This document shows, in pieces, positions 54,632 to 63,895 of a stretch of DNA of 64,000 nucleotides. How positions within the stretch are numbered: the first letter of the stretch is position 1; each line of letters begins with the position of its first letter. Both the position numbers and the translations under genes were made by a program. The DNA lies in NCBI RefSeq assembly GCF_007830635.1, contig NZ_VLLA01000015.1:62001-126000 (forward strand), read 5' to 3'. The notes beneath the pieces were generated by a model. The model was not told the DNA's origin and ran no database searches. It saw only the letters and a list, made by a program, of their open reading frames with translations. This stretch comes from Bradyrhizobium huanghuaihaiense (GTDB lineage Bacteria > Pseudomonadota > Alphaproteobacteria > Rhizobiales > Xanthobacteraceae).

Positions 54632-54865
54632 ATGAAGAAGCTGACTTACGCTCTTGCAGCGCTAGCGACGCTTGCAATCGGTACCCCCACAATCGCCAAC
54701 GCGGCCGGCTTCGGAGTCTATGTCGGCGGCGACAGGGGCTATTATGACGGCCCCCGCGCGCGCATCTACGAGCATGACCGCGGCTGGCACCGTGGCTGGT
54801 ACCGTCACGACCGCGACTACGACCGCGGTGTCGTGATCCGTCGTTATCATCACTGGGACGATTGA
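54632..54865 (+). CDS. Small exported Arg/His/Tyr/Asp-rich protein
   Basis: Protein of 77 residues; signal peptide MKKLTYALAALATLAIGTP to about ANA-AGF (residue 24). The mature part has DRGYYDGPRARIYEHDRGWHRGWYRHDRDYDRG-type charged repeats. Start ATG follows AGGAGG. A clear terminator follows. No known function. Confidence 0.75.
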   Translation: MKKLTYALAALATLAIGTPTIANAAGFGVYVGGDRGYYDGPRARIYEHDRGWHRGWYRHDRDYDRGVVIRRYHHWDD

Positions 54866-54891
54866 TGCGAGCCAGCACGATCGAACAAGGA

Positions 54892-54916
54892 GGCCCCGCT
54901 TCGGCGGGGCCTTTTT
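54892..54916 (+). terminator. Intrinsic terminator with UUCG-like loop
   Basis: GGCCCCGC / GCGGGGCC stem around a TTCG loop, then TTTTT. It is 27 bases after the stop of the small secreted protein gene. Confidence 0.9.
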
Positions 54917-55029
54917 GTGTTTTGCACTCTTTGTATTTTGCGTTGGACGCAACGAAGACGCCGCCCAGCACGGCGGCCTCTTGGCCGACGTCAGATCACT
55001 TTGCGCGGTCTATCAAATCGCTTGTGCCG

Positions 55030-55257
55030 CTACTTCGTGTAACCCTGGCTCGTACACCACCACATGGCGTCGGCCGAGGTCGAGCCATGCTCGATGACGT
55101 ATTTTCGGCACGCTTCGTAGTTGACGGCATAACGCTTGGCACACGGGACGGAGGAAATCGTGCCGCCGCTCCAGGAACACTTGTATTGAGCATTGGCTGC
55201 CGGCATCGACAGGGTTGCGACAGCGAGCCCGACGACGAGAAACGCGAAGGTCTTCAT
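55030..55257 (-). CDS. Small exported Cys-containing protein
   Basis: Protein of 75 residues; signal peptide ending near ANA-QYK (about residue 23). The mature 52 residues contain four Cys (YKCSW, VPCAK, EACRK, WWCTS), which could form two disulfides in the periplasm. Start ATG 55257 is preceded by GGGAGA. No recognised family. Confidence 0.72.
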   Translation of the reverse strand: MKTFAFLVVGLAVATLSMPAANAQYKCSWSGGTISSVPCAKRYAVNYEACRKYVIEHGSTSADAMWWCTSQGYTK

Positions 55258-55452
55258 GACTATCTCTCCCAAATCCAGGGATTAGCGAGTGCTATCCCAG
55301 GTGGTACGATATCATGCTTTCGACTGCGCAAGCTCGACGCATGCCCATTCGGGATCGAAGGGGTGCCTTGCGGAAACGCCGACTCTCACACCCCACGGCG
55401 AGCTAACGAAATCCGGGCGCGATCCACGACGTGCCGGCCTCCGCCGTACTCG

Positions 55453-55530
55453 GTCATTGCGAGCGCAGCGAAGCAATCCAGGATCTTTCCACGGAGGCAG
55501 TCTGGATTGCTTCGCTGCGCTCGCAATGAC
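55453..55530. repeat. Inverted repeat with 29-base perfect arms
   Basis: Arms at 55453-55481 and 55502-55530 are perfectly complementary over 29 bases (beginning GTCATTGCGAGCGCAGCG), loop 20 bases. Nothing like it elsewhere in the window. Confidence 0.92.
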
Positions 55531-55578
55531 GGTGTGGAAGCAGCACGGGTCCGCCAGCTCCATCCGGGCTGCAGCAGC

Positions 55579-55824
55579 TTACCTGAAATACCCCACGACG
55601 AGATCGACATCCGAGCTGCGGGCCGCCGTGCCGTTCAGCTCGGCATCGATGACGCGCCGGCAGGCCTCGATCGCGGCGTGGTCGCCGAGGTCGTTGGCGG
55701 CTTCGAGCACGAGCCAGGCGGCGTCCACCGAGGCCTTGTCGGGCGCTCCGCCGCCGAGATCGGTGGCGACAGCATTGTTGAGGTTCTTATTCTTGCGAAC
55801 TGCGGTGCCGAATTGAGGCAACAT
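55579..55824 (-). CDS. Small hypothetical protein
   Basis: Protein of 81 residues from ATG 55824 (or TTG 55830). DAAWLVLEAANDLGDHAAIEACRRVIDAELNG is helical and could be a TPR-like or short helical-bundle fragment. GGGAG lies upstream. It is downstream of the DUF2336 gene on the same strand by 40 bases. Function not known. Confidence 0.6.
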   Translation of the reverse strand: MLPQFGTAVRKNKNLNNAVATDLGGGAPDKASVDAAWLVLEAANDLGDHAAIEACRRVIDAELNGTAARSSDVDLVVGYFR

Positions 55825-55864
55825 CTGCAATACTCCCTCTCGAATTCCTGCTCAGTGAACCTGT

Positions 55865-56989
55865 TCAGTGAACCTGGAGCTCGGGCTGACGGCCCGAGGC
55901 GGAATCGGCACCCGCGCTGTTCTTGCGCGACTGGTAGAACTTCAGGATGCTGCGCGAGGTCTCGATCTTGAGCCGGCCGAACTCGCGCTCGTTGTCCTGG
56001 AGGTCGCGGGCCGTGATCAGATGATCCTTGGCGCCGAGGAAGAGCAGCGACATGGTGGTGTCCCAGGAGAAGTCGAGCGCCTTGCACAGCACCAAGATCA
56101 TCTCGCGGTTGCGGTCCATCAGCGCGCGTTCGATGACGTCGACCGGCAGCGCCGACAGCAGCGACAGGCCGATCTGCACCTCGTCGAAGCGGTGCTGCCG
56201 GGCATAGTTCGAGATCGAATCCTGGTTGAGATTGCCCTGGCGGTACTGCGTCGTCACCACGCGCTTGGCGACGAAATAGCTGCGCGAGGACGGGCCGAAC
56301 TTGGATTGCAGATCGCCGGTGACCTCGGTCACCGAGCTCTGGATCTGCGCCATCATCTCGGGGCGCTCGGTCTCGAGCCGGCGGCGGACGTCTTCCGACG
56401 CCTTGGCGATCAGCTGCTGGAAGATGTGACGCGGCACGTCCTTGCGCAGGCCAAGCTGCTCGGCAAGGATCGAGTCACCCTCGGCGCGGCGGACCATGTG
56501 CAACAGGCCGGAGCCGGAGAAGCGCGCGCCCTCGTTCTTCGCAACCGAGGTCACGACCTCCTGGTTGCCGCGCTTGACCAACACGTCGGTCACGGCCTCG
56601 CCGATCGACTGGCGCTGCGAGATCGCGAGCAGATGCGCCTGGCCTTTGGTCATGGCGCTCTCGACCAGAACCTTCTCGTCGATCCGCGTGGAATCGCGCA
56701 GCACGGGGCCGGCGACCTCGATCGCGTCGTCGAAAGCGAGCTTCTCGATGACGTTGAGCGGAGCGTGGTCGCAGGCCGACATCAATTCGGACAGCTGCAC
56801 GCGGGCGGCGACCTCGATCTCGTCGGCGAGCCGGCCGATCACCTCGCCGAACATGCTGATCTCGTCGTCGACATAGCGGCCGGTGATCAGAAGATCGGTC
56901 GCGTGCCACAAGGCGCGGGCCCGGCTTTCGTCGGTGCCGCGCGCGATTGCGTCGTCCAGATCCTGCAGAAGCGATTTCGCCCCGTTCAT
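55865..56989 (-). CDS. DUF2336 domain protein
   Basis: Protein of 374 residues, all-alpha and HEAT-like, matching DUF2336 (PF10098), common in Rhizobiales and Caulobacterales. No signal peptide or membrane segment; cytoplasmic. The C-terminal portion (about 300-350) contains LVLCKALDFSWDTTMSLLFLGAKDHL. No catalytic motif seen. Function unknown; relatives occur near chemotaxis and cell-cycle genes but context here offers no clue. Confidence 0.87.
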   Translation of the reverse strand: MNGAKSLLQDLDDAIARGTDESRARALWHATDLLITGRYVDDEISMFGEVIGRLADEIEVAARVQLSELMSACDHAPLNVIEKLAFDDAIEVAGPVLRDSTRIDEKVLVESAMTKGQAHLLAISQRQSIGEAVTDVLVKRGNQEVVTSVAKNEGARFSGSGLLHMVRRAEGDSILAEQLGLRKDVPRHIFQQLIAKASEDVRRRLETERPEMMAQIQSSVTEVTGDLQSKFGPSSRSYFVAKRVVTTQYRQGNLNQDSISNYARQHRFDEVQIGLSLLSALPVDVIERALMDRNREMILVLCKALDFSWDTTMSLLFLGAKDHLITARDLQDNEREFGRLKIETSRSILKFYQSRKNSAGADSASGRQPELQVH

Positions 56990-57190
56990 CTCGATACCCC
57001 AGTTCTTGGTCGTTCTTTGGCGAACCGTTGCGCCTCAACTGGCGCGACGCCGAATTCCTCTGGGATCCAACGCTAGAGATGAAACGCGAGAATTCGGTAA
57101 AATCGGCAAATCAGTTTTGCCGACTAAAATTCATTCAAATGCGAGAGAATGGGTTAACCGGCGGGCAAGGGGCTGCGCGGGACGTGCGCC

Positions 57191-57214
57191 CCCTCTCCCG
57201 CTTGCGGGAGAGGG
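57191..57214. repeat. Short palindrome after the AsmA gene
   Basis: Perfect 11-base arms CCCTCTCCCGC and complement with a TT loop, followed by GTTGGGGAGAGGG, a familiar Bradyrhizobium intergenic motif. It lies about 60 bases beyond the AsmA gene stop on the minus strand. Confidence 0.8.
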
Positions 57215-57276
57215 TTGGGGAGAGGGTATCTCCGCAACGGGACTATCCCCTAGAGGAGAGAGCCCTCACCCGCGCC

Positions 57277-60200
57277 TCACGGATTCTGCGGCGTCAGCAC
57301 CAGCGGCGGCTTCGGCTTGGGTTTTGCGGGCGCAGGGCCGGGCGCCGGCCGCACCTCGATCGGCGGCGGCAAGGGCGCGACCTGCTGGCTCGCGAGTGGA
57401 GCACTTGTAAGTGGAGGGCTCGTCAGTGCAGGACTTGTCAGTGCTGGACTTGGCGCGGCGGGCGCGGCATGCGGCGCCTTCGGCGTCGGCGCAGCCTTCT
57501 TGGGCGGCGCGCGGCGCGGATCCTGGCCCGGCAGCGGCACATTGATCGGCGCCGGCTCGGGCGCCGCCTCCGGCGCCACCAGCGTCGGCAGAGCGGCGGT
57601 GGCCGGCGGCGGCTCGCCGCGCTCGATCGCATCGAGCCGGCGCGTCTCGCGGTCGATCGTGCGCACCGCGAGCCATGACGACAGCGGCGCCAGGTCGACG
57701 GTGCGGCTCAATCTGTCGGGCGGACCTGCCGCGAACAGCTGGATCTCGGGCGGCGCGCCGGAGAGCCCGGTCATGATCGGCGTCAGGCTGGCGCGGATGT
57801 CGGCCTGGTCGGCTGGAATGTCGTAGCCGCCGGAGACGATGGCGCGGGCATTCTTCGCCTCCAGCGGCGTCGCGCCGACGCGCAGCCGTCCGTCGCGGAT
57901 CGTAAACGGGATCTGCGCCGAGGCGACCGCAATCGGACCTGCCGAGAGCGCCGGCTCGACCAGCTGCCGCAGGCGGTTGTCGTCACTGACCTGGCCGCCG
58001 TCGCTGGCGCGGATGGCGATCTCGAAGGCGCGCGGATTGAGACCGCTGATCTCGGCGGATTCAAGCGTCACGGTGCCGTTGCCGGCGAGCGCGCCGGTGA
58101 GCGCCGCGACGCTGCGGCCCTGGCTGGTCAGCGCCATCTGCACCGAGGCACGCCCCTTCGGCAGCGCGAGGTCGCGGTAGCGCAGCACGGTCGCATCGAC
58201 GTTGCTGAGCTCGATGCGCGCGTTCAGCGCCAGGCCATTGGCGCCATTGCGCGCGTCGAAGCTCGCCGACATCTCGCCGCCGCCAACGCCACCCTTGAGG
58301 CCATCGAGCGCGAGCGACTGGCCATCGCTGCGGATCGTGCCGCCGAATGGGCGCAGCTCGATGCCGCCGGGCATCATGCCGCGCAGCGCCTGGAAGGCGA
58401 TGCGGCCGCGCCAGCCACCGAGCAGCCCCGCACCCAGCGGCTCGCCCGCATCGCGTCCCGCCGCGCCGATCGCCATCGCGAGCGCGGGCCCAAGGTCGAG
58501 CGTATCGAGGCCCATCTCGCCGTCGACGCTCTTCTCCGGATCGAGCGTGACCGCGAGACGTCCGCGCAGATGCGAGCTGCCTGCGCTGCCGTCGAGATCG
58601 TTGAAGGTCAGGCGGTTGCCCGCCAGTGTGAGGCGCGAGGACAGGCTGACGCCCTGCACCGACTTGTCGGCCGTGCCAGTCCCGAACAGCGGCGCGAGGC
58701 TGACGTTGCGCACGCGCAGATTCACGCTGGCTTTTGGTTCCGACAGCTCGACAGTCCCTTGCGCATCCGCATCCAGCCCGCCACCGCTGATCTTCGCGTT
58801 CAATTGCAGCGGCCGCCGCCAGGCACCGCTGAGCTTGCCTTCGAACTGCGACGTGCCCTCGCCTGCGGCGACCACGCGATCGAGCCCGAGCAGGGCCAGC
58901 AATGCACCGGCCTGCGGTGTCGAGACTTTCGACTCCAGCGTGAAGTCGCTGCTCTGCAATTTGTCGAGATCGATGCCGTTGACGGCCGCTACCGGCGTTT
59001 GCGCGGCCAGCGTCGCGGTCGCCTTGAGCTGCGGCGCATCGAGATCGAGCACGGCGCGGGCGTCGCTGCGATCGGCATGCTCGGCGTTCCTGTCGAGGCT
59101 GAGGTCGAGCTTCAGGCGGGTTGCGCCCGGCAATGACGGGAGGGCATCGAAGCGCGCACGCACCGACGGCGCAAACGGCTCGATCAGTGCGGTGAGCTCG
59201 TGCAGTGAGTTGCCTGAGGATTTCAGCGCGAGCTTGCCTGTGGCCCTGGTGCGGTCGAAGCTGCCGCTCGCTTCCGTGGTCACGCCGCTGGTCTGGCCGA
59301 ACCGCAACTGCTCCAGCGACAGCGAATTCGGCCCGTAACCGAGCTTCGCCGCGAACGGCCGCAGCTCCTGGCCGGCGGAGATGGCGCGGCCGACATCGAG
59401 CGAGAGCCTTGCCTCCTCCGGCCATTCACCTTGCGGCCCTGCGAGCGCGCGGAGAAAGCTCGCGGCGGCGTCGAGATCGAGCCGGTCGGCCTTCAGCTCG
59501 GCATCGATCCGCGAGCCCTTGCTCGCGCCGCTCTGGACGAAGGCAATCCGTCCCTCGATGGCGCCGCCTTCGATGTCCGCCTTCAGGCGGTCGATGGCGA
59601 GATGGTTGGCGGCGATGGTCACGTCGCCGGCAAGGCGCAGCGGCCGGGTGCTGCGGCGGTTGATCTCGCTGCGGCCCTGGAGCCAGGCCACAAGCGTGTC
59701 AGGATCGGAGGATTCGACATTGAGGCGGCCGCTGAAACTGTCGGCGCCGGGCGTTGCGCCGTTGAGCGAGAGCTGCGTCGTGCCGGGCGCGCGCAGCTCG
59801 AGCCGCCGGAAGGTCCAGGACCGGCCATCGGTCGCAAGCTCCGCCGCGATGTTCTGGAGCGGGCGGCCACCGAGCATGATCTGGTCGGAGTTGAACTCGA
59901 TCTGCGCCGGGATCGGTGCCTGCGGGATCGCGGCGAGGCCCGCGCGCAGCGCCGGCAACATGCGCAGCGGCTCGGAATCGTTTTTGGCCGCCAGCCTGTC
60001 GGCATCGATCTGGCGGGCCGACAGCACCGCGCGCAGCAGCGGTGAAGCACCGAACCTGACGTCGCCGACGCCGCCGACTTTCAACGCGTTGTCATCAGTG
60101 CCGATGCTCGCATCGATCTGGTCGAACTTGGCGCCGGCCGGGTCGGCCTTGAGTTTTGCGGTGAGCTTCCACGGCGTCGGCCCCGCCTCGCCCGGCTTCT

Positions 60201-60933
60201 TTGCCAAAGGCACCGCGAGCGTCAATGCGCCGTCGAATTTCGGCAGGCGGTTGTCGAAGGCGAGCACGCCTTCGAGATCGGCCAGGATCGCGCGCTCGCC
60301 GGGATCGACGTTGAGATGCAGGCGCGTGGCGCTGCCGTCGGCGCTCGGGCCGGAGGAGACGCGGAACGGATAGCGCGTGCCTGACACCTTGAAACTGCCG
60401 TCGCCTCGCACCGAACCGGCGAGCGAGCGGACGTCGCCGGAGAATGCGATGTCGGTCAGCTCCAGCGTCGAACGGCTGGCGGCGTCATGCAGCGCGATGC
60501 GGCCGGTGAGGTTCAGCCGCTCGATGGCGAGCGAGCCCAGGTTGAAACTGCCGCTCGCGGTCGACGGTAAATCGACCCGGCCGCGCGCATCGAGGCCGAG
60601 ATCGACCGCCATCCCGCCCACGCTCAGCTCGGTGGCGCGCCATTCGCCGCGCATGAGAGAGCCCAGGCTGAACTCGACGTCGAGCTTGTCGGCGCGCAGC
60701 CGGCCGAGATCGTTGTTGCCGCCGAAGGTCACGGAACGCAGCCGCAGGGTCGGCGCCGGCAGCAGCCGCGCGTCCAGCTCGCCCGCCACCCGTACCGGCA
60801 CGCCGATGATCCGGCCGGCCTCCGCCTCGAACTGGGGCCTGAACTGGTTCCAGTCGATGAAGTAAGGCCCGATCAGCGCGGCGAGCAGCGCTAAGATGAA
60901 GGCAATCGCCAATCCGAGCAGCGTCGTCTGCAC
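57277..60933 (-). CDS. Large AsmA-family protein
   Basis: AsmA-like protein of 1218 residues. An N-terminal signal/membrane helix (about 5-30, LGLAIAFILALLAALIG) leads to the AsmA opening PYFIDWNQFRPQFEAEAGRIIGVPVRVAGELDARLLP. Repetitive beta-rich AsmA/DUF3971-like segments follow, and a C-terminal AsmA_2 part near 1000-1080. The last 90 residues are Pro/Ala-rich with short LTSPALTSPPLTSAPL repeats. AsmA proteins bridge the envelope and affect outer-membrane lipid supply. GTG 60933 follows GGGGAG; a start 17 codons earlier is possible. Confidence 0.88.
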   Translation of the reverse strand: MQTTLLGLAIAFILALLAALIGPYFIDWNQFRPQFEAEAGRIIGVPVRVAGELDARLLPAPTLRLRSVTFGGNNDLGRLRADKLDVEFSLGSLMRGEWRATELSVGGMAVDLGLDARGRVDLPSTASGSFNLGSLAIERLNLTGRIALHDAASRSTLELTDIAFSGDVRSLAGSVRGDGSFKVSGTRYPFRVSSGPSADGSATRLHLNVDPGERAILADLEGVLAFDNRLPKFDGALTLAVPLAKKPGEAGPTPWKLTAKLKADPAGAKFDQIDASIGTDDNALKVGGVGDVRFGASPLLRAVLSARQIDADRLAAKNDSEPLRMLPALRAGLAAIPQAPIPAQIEFNSDQIMLGGRPLQNIAAELATDGRSWTFRRLELRAPGTTQLSLNGATPGADSFSGRLNVESSDPDTLVAWLQGRSEINRRSTRPLRLAGDVTIAANHLAIDRLKADIEGGAIEGRIAFVQSGASKGSRIDAELKADRLDLDAAASFLRALAGPQGEWPEEARLSLDVGRAISAGQELRPFAAKLGYGPNSLSLEQLRFGQTSGVTTEASGSFDRTRATGKLALKSSGNSLHELTALIEPFAPSVRARFDALPSLPGATRLKLDLSLDRNAEHADRSDARAVLDLDAPQLKATATLAAQTPVAAVNGIDLDKLQSSDFTLESKVSTPQAGALLALLGLDRVVAAGEGTSQFEGKLSGAWRRPLQLNAKISGGGLDADAQGTVELSEPKASVNLRVRNVSLAPLFGTGTADKSVQGVSLSSRLTLAGNRLTFNDLDGSAGSSHLRGRLAVTLDPEKSVDGEMGLDTLDLGPALAMAIGAAGRDAGEPLGAGLLGGWRGRIAFQALRGMMPGGIELRPFGGTIRSDGQSLALDGLKGGVGGGEMSASFDARNGANGLALNARIELSNVDATVLRYRDLALPKGRASVQMALTSQGRSVAALTGALAGNGTVTLESAEISGLNPRAFEIAIRASDGGQVSDDNRLRQLVEPALSAGPIAVASAQIPFTIRDGRLRVGATPLEAKNARAIVSGGYDIPADQADIRASLTPIMTGLSGAPPEIQLFAAGPPDRLSRTVDLAPLSSWLAVRTIDRETRRLDAIERGEPPPATAALPTLVAPEAAPEPAPINVPLPGQDPRRAPPKKAAPTPKAPHAAPAAPSPALTSPALTSPPLTSAPLASQQVAPLPPPIEVRPAPGPAPAKPKPKPPLVLTPQNP

Positions 60934-61087
60934 GGGTCTCCCCTCGGCCAAACCGGCACCCGGGCCAAACCTTGACCCCTGCAAACCTTGGCCTTGAGGC
61001 TTCAGGCGCGCCGGAACAGCCCCTTATATAGAGGGAAGTGTGGCGAAGTCACAGCGACTGTTGCGCGCGGAGGTTAACGGTGGGGCC

Positions 61088-62320
61088 TCACCAGCTCGCG
61101 GGGAGCTGCGTCAGGCCGCGCAGCACGAAGGTCGGGCGCCATTTCGGGTTCTCGACGTCGTCGATGCGCAAGTCAGGCAACCGCCGGAGCAGCGTGGCAA
61201 TGGCGATCTCGGCCTCGATGCGCGCCAGCTGAGCCCCCAGGCAGAAATGGATGCCGCCGCCGAACGACAGCGGCTTGACGTTCTGCCTGGTGACGTCGAG
61301 CCGGTCCGGGCGATCAGGGTAAACGGCGGGATCGCGGTTGGCCGAGCCGAGCAGGCAGAGCACCGTCTCGCCCTTGGGGATCTGCCTGCCGCCGAGATCC
61401 TCGATGTCCTCCAGCGTGACACGCCCGGTCATCTGCACGGAGGAATCGTAGCGCAAAAATTCCTCGATCGCGCCCACCATCAGCTCCGGCCGCGCCTTCA
61501 GCAGCGCCAGCTGGTCCGGATTGCGGTGGAGCGCCAACAGACCGTTGCCGATCAGATTGACGGTGGTCTCGTGACCGGCGCCGAACAGCAGGATGATGTT
61601 GGCGGTCAGCTCCTCATTGGTGAGCTTGTTGCCGTCCTCCTCGGCCTGCACCAGCTGGGTGATGAGGTCGTCGCCGGGATTTTTGCGGCGGAGCTCGAAC
61701 AGCTGCTGGAAGTACATCTGCGCCATCATGTTGCCGGCGTTGCCCTTGGCGATCTCCTCCGGCGAGAGCGGCACGGGGTCGAGCAGCCGGCCGCCGTCAC
61801 GCGAGCTCTTGTAGAAGACTTCGCGATGGTCCTCGGGGATGCCGAGCATGTCGCAGATGATGGTGACGGGCAGGCGGAAGGCGAAATCCTCGATCAGGTC
61901 CATGTGGCCGCGCGCGATCACGGCATCGATCGCCTGGTCGACGATCTCCTGGATGCGCGGCCGCATGTCCTCGACCCGGCGCGCCGTGAAAGCTTTTACG
62001 ACGAGGCCGCGCAAGCGGGTATGATCCGGAGGATCCGACTGCAGCATCCAGTGGCTCATGCTGCGGAACACCGGCTCGTCCATGATCTTTTCGCTGTACC
62101 GGCGCTTGGAGCGCTCGACGAAATCCTTGCCGAAGCGCTTGTCGCGCATCACGAGGCTGACATCGGCGTGGCGGCTGGCGACGAACTGGCCGAACGGCGT
62201 CACGTGGATCGGATCGATCGCGCGCAGCCGGTCGTAATGCGGATAGGGATCGCGGATGAAATCCGGCGACAGCGGATTGAACAGCGGATCACCGCCGGCG
62301 GGTTGCACTTGCTCGTTCAT
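61088..62320 (-). CDS. Cytochrome P450
   Basis: Soluble bacterial P450, 410 residues. I-helix AGHETT is near 245 (acid-alcohol pair E-T), ExxR as EEFLRYDSS near 285, and the haem loop FGGGIHFCLGAQLAR near 345-359 with the Cys ligand. The order and length match CYP102-unlike single-domain bacterial CYPs. Start ATG 62320 follows GAGGT. It is divergent from a TetR gene with a perfect palindromic operator between them. No ferredoxin or reductase gene is beside it. Substrate unknown. Confidence 0.94.
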   Translation of the reverse strand: MNEQVQPAGGDPLFNPLSPDFIRDPYPHYDRLRAIDPIHVTPFGQFVASRHADVSLVMRDKRFGKDFVERSKRRYSEKIMDEPVFRSMSHWMLQSDPPDHTRLRGLVVKAFTARRVEDMRPRIQEIVDQAIDAVIARGHMDLIEDFAFRLPVTIICDMLGIPEDHREVFYKSSRDGGRLLDPVPLSPEEIAKGNAGNMMAQMYFQQLFELRRKNPGDDLITQLVQAEEDGNKLTNEELTANIILLFGAGHETTVNLIGNGLLALHRNPDQLALLKARPELMVGAIEEFLRYDSSVQMTGRVTLEDIEDLGGRQIPKGETVLCLLGSANRDPAVYPDRPDRLDVTRQNVKPLSFGGGIHFCLGAQLARIEAEIAIATLLRRLPDLRIDDVENPKWRPTFVLRGLTQLPASW

Positions 62321-62398
62321 GGTGACCTCAATCGGTTGCCGCATGACACGCATACGCAAGGCAGCCCCTGCCCGGCGTAACCCATCCCCTTTTTTAAT

Positions 62399-62426
62399 CA
62401 ACTCGATACATTGTTGTATCGAGTTG
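62399..62426. promoter_or_regulatory. Palindromic operator between P450 and TetR genes
   Basis: Perfect 12-base arms CAACTCGATACA and TGTATCGAGTTG around TTGT (28 bases in all). It lies 22 bases before the tetR start and 78 before the P450 start, where it would block both promoters. Confidence 0.88.
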
Positions 62427-62448
62427 CATTCTGCCCTAAGCTGCGCCG

Positions 62449-63060
62449 ATGTCAAGGGTGAGAACCAGGCCGACCAGGGACGACACGCGCGACAAGTTGT
62501 TCGAGGCGGCCGCGCGCGTGTTCGAGGAGGACGGCATCGGCGGCGCCAGCATCGAGGCGATCGCGGCGGCGGCGGGTTTCACCCGCGGCGCGTTCTATTC
62601 CAACTTCAAGAGCAAGGACGAGCTGATCATCGCCATGCTCGAGGACCATGTCGAGCAATCGATCCGCCGCAACATGGACATCCTCGCCCAGCACGACAAT
62701 CTCGACGATTTCATCGCGGCACTGAAGACGATGGACCGCAGCAAGCAGGACCCGCTCGGCCGCGCGCCCCTCCTCCACATGGAGATGATCCTCTACGTCG
62801 CGCGCGCCGAGAAGCGCCGGCCCGAACTTGCCAAACGCCTGCGCGCGCGGCGCAAGCTGGTCGCCGACATCGTCGAGGCGACATTGAAGGGCAACGCGAA
62901 GGGCGACACTCTGAACCCGCCCTGGATGGCCTCCGTCGTGCTGGCGCTCGAAGACGGCTTTCGCCTGCACCGGCTGATCGATCCGGAAACGACGCCGGCC
63001 GACAGCTTCTTACGCGCCATCACGGATCTGCGGCGAAGGACGGGGTTGGCGTCGGACTAG
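62449..63060 (+). CDS. TetR-family transcriptional regulator
   Basis: TetR regulator, 203 residues. Helix-turn-helix at about 15-60: KLFEAAARVFEEDGIGGASIEAIAAAAGFTRGAFYSNFKSKDELI, a near-consensus TetR N domain. The C-terminal ligand-binding half is not assigned to a subfamily. Start ATG 62449. It most likely binds the palindrome at 62399-62426 and controls itself and the divergent P450 gene. Confidence 0.92.
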   Translation: MSRVRTRPTRDDTRDKLFEAAARVFEEDGIGGASIEAIAAAAGFTRGAFYSNFKSKDELIIAMLEDHVEQSIRRNMDILAQHDNLDDFIAALKTMDRSKQDPLGRAPLLHMEMILYVARAEKRRPELAKRLRARRKLVADIVEATLKGNAKGDTLNPPWMASVVLALEDGFRLHRLIDPETTPADSFLRAITDLRRRTGLASD

Positions 63061-63325
63061 GGCGGCCACGCATGTGCCAAACCGCCGCAGCCTCGGGAAC
63101 AAACGGCGCGACGCGATCAAGAAATGTCCGCGGAACAGCGTGGCTGATCGATCCCTTCAACCGACGCGATCAGTCCTGAAGCGACCGCCATCAGGGGACG
63201 CGAAACCATCGAGATGAACGCGCATTTATCTTCATGACTCTTTGCCTCTCCTGATTGCGCGTTTGCAACTTTTGCCCGTCGTTGATGTTGGCACGGCATC
63301 ACAACACCAACGAGGAGGACAGCAC

Positions 63326-63736
63326 ATGAAGACCGCGCTAGTTCTGGCAACCGTCGGCACGCTCGGCCTGAGCGCGGTGGCAGCACCAACGCCCGCGGAA
63401 GCCCGCTGGCGTGGCGGCTTCGGTCCGGCACTGGCGGGTGGATTGATCGCAGGCGCCGTTATCGGCGGCCTGGCCTCTTCCGCTTACGCGTATGGGCCGG
63501 GTTACGGCTACTATGGCCCGGGTTACGGCTATTACGGCGGCGGCTACGCACCGGCGTATTACGGCGGCTACGAACCATATCCCTGGGGCGGCTACACCAC
63601 GACCTACTACAGCACTGGTTATGCCCCCGCCTATTACGGGTACGGCTATCGCCGCGTGGTGCGTCCGGCCTACGCCTATTACGGCGGACCGTTCCCGCGG
63701 CGGCACTTCCATCGCCATCGTTGGCACCACTGGTGA
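63326..63736 (+). CDS. Small exported Gly/Tyr-rich protein
   Basis: Protein of 136 residues. Signal peptide ends near AEA-RWR (about residue 25), then a hydrophobic glycine-rich stretch ALAGGLIAGAVIGGLASSAYAYG, then tandem GPGYGYYGPGYGYYGGGYAPAYYGGY-like units, and a His/Arg end. Start ATG follows AGGAGG. Similar to the proteins at 51494 and 54632 in composition but not closely alike. Unknown function; possibly an extracellular or surface protein. Confidence 0.78.
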   Translation: MKTALVLATVGTLGLSAVAAPTPAEARWRGGFGPALAGGLIAGAVIGGLASSAYAYGPGYGYYGPGYGYYGGGYAPAYYGGYEPYPWGGYTTTYYSTGYAPAYYGYGYRRVVRPAYAYYGGPFPRRHFHRHRWHHW

Positions 63737-63794
63737 TGTGAAGCGCCAAGACAGGCCCAGCGCGGAACGCTGAGCCCTCAGGAATGATGATCAG

Positions 63795-63816
63795 GTCGAG
63801 GCCGTCCGGCCTCGAC
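63795..63816 (+). terminator. Hairpin after the Gly/Tyr-rich protein gene
   Basis: Perfect 10-base arms GTCGAGGCCG / CGGCCTCGAC with a two-base gap; no T-run follows, so termination is uncertain. Confidence 0.45.
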
Positions 63817-63895
63817 GGTGAAATTCAACGCGCGCGATCGCGTCAGAGCGGAACCTGAGCAATTGCAGCGAGCAAATCAAATCAAGGAGTCTCAG

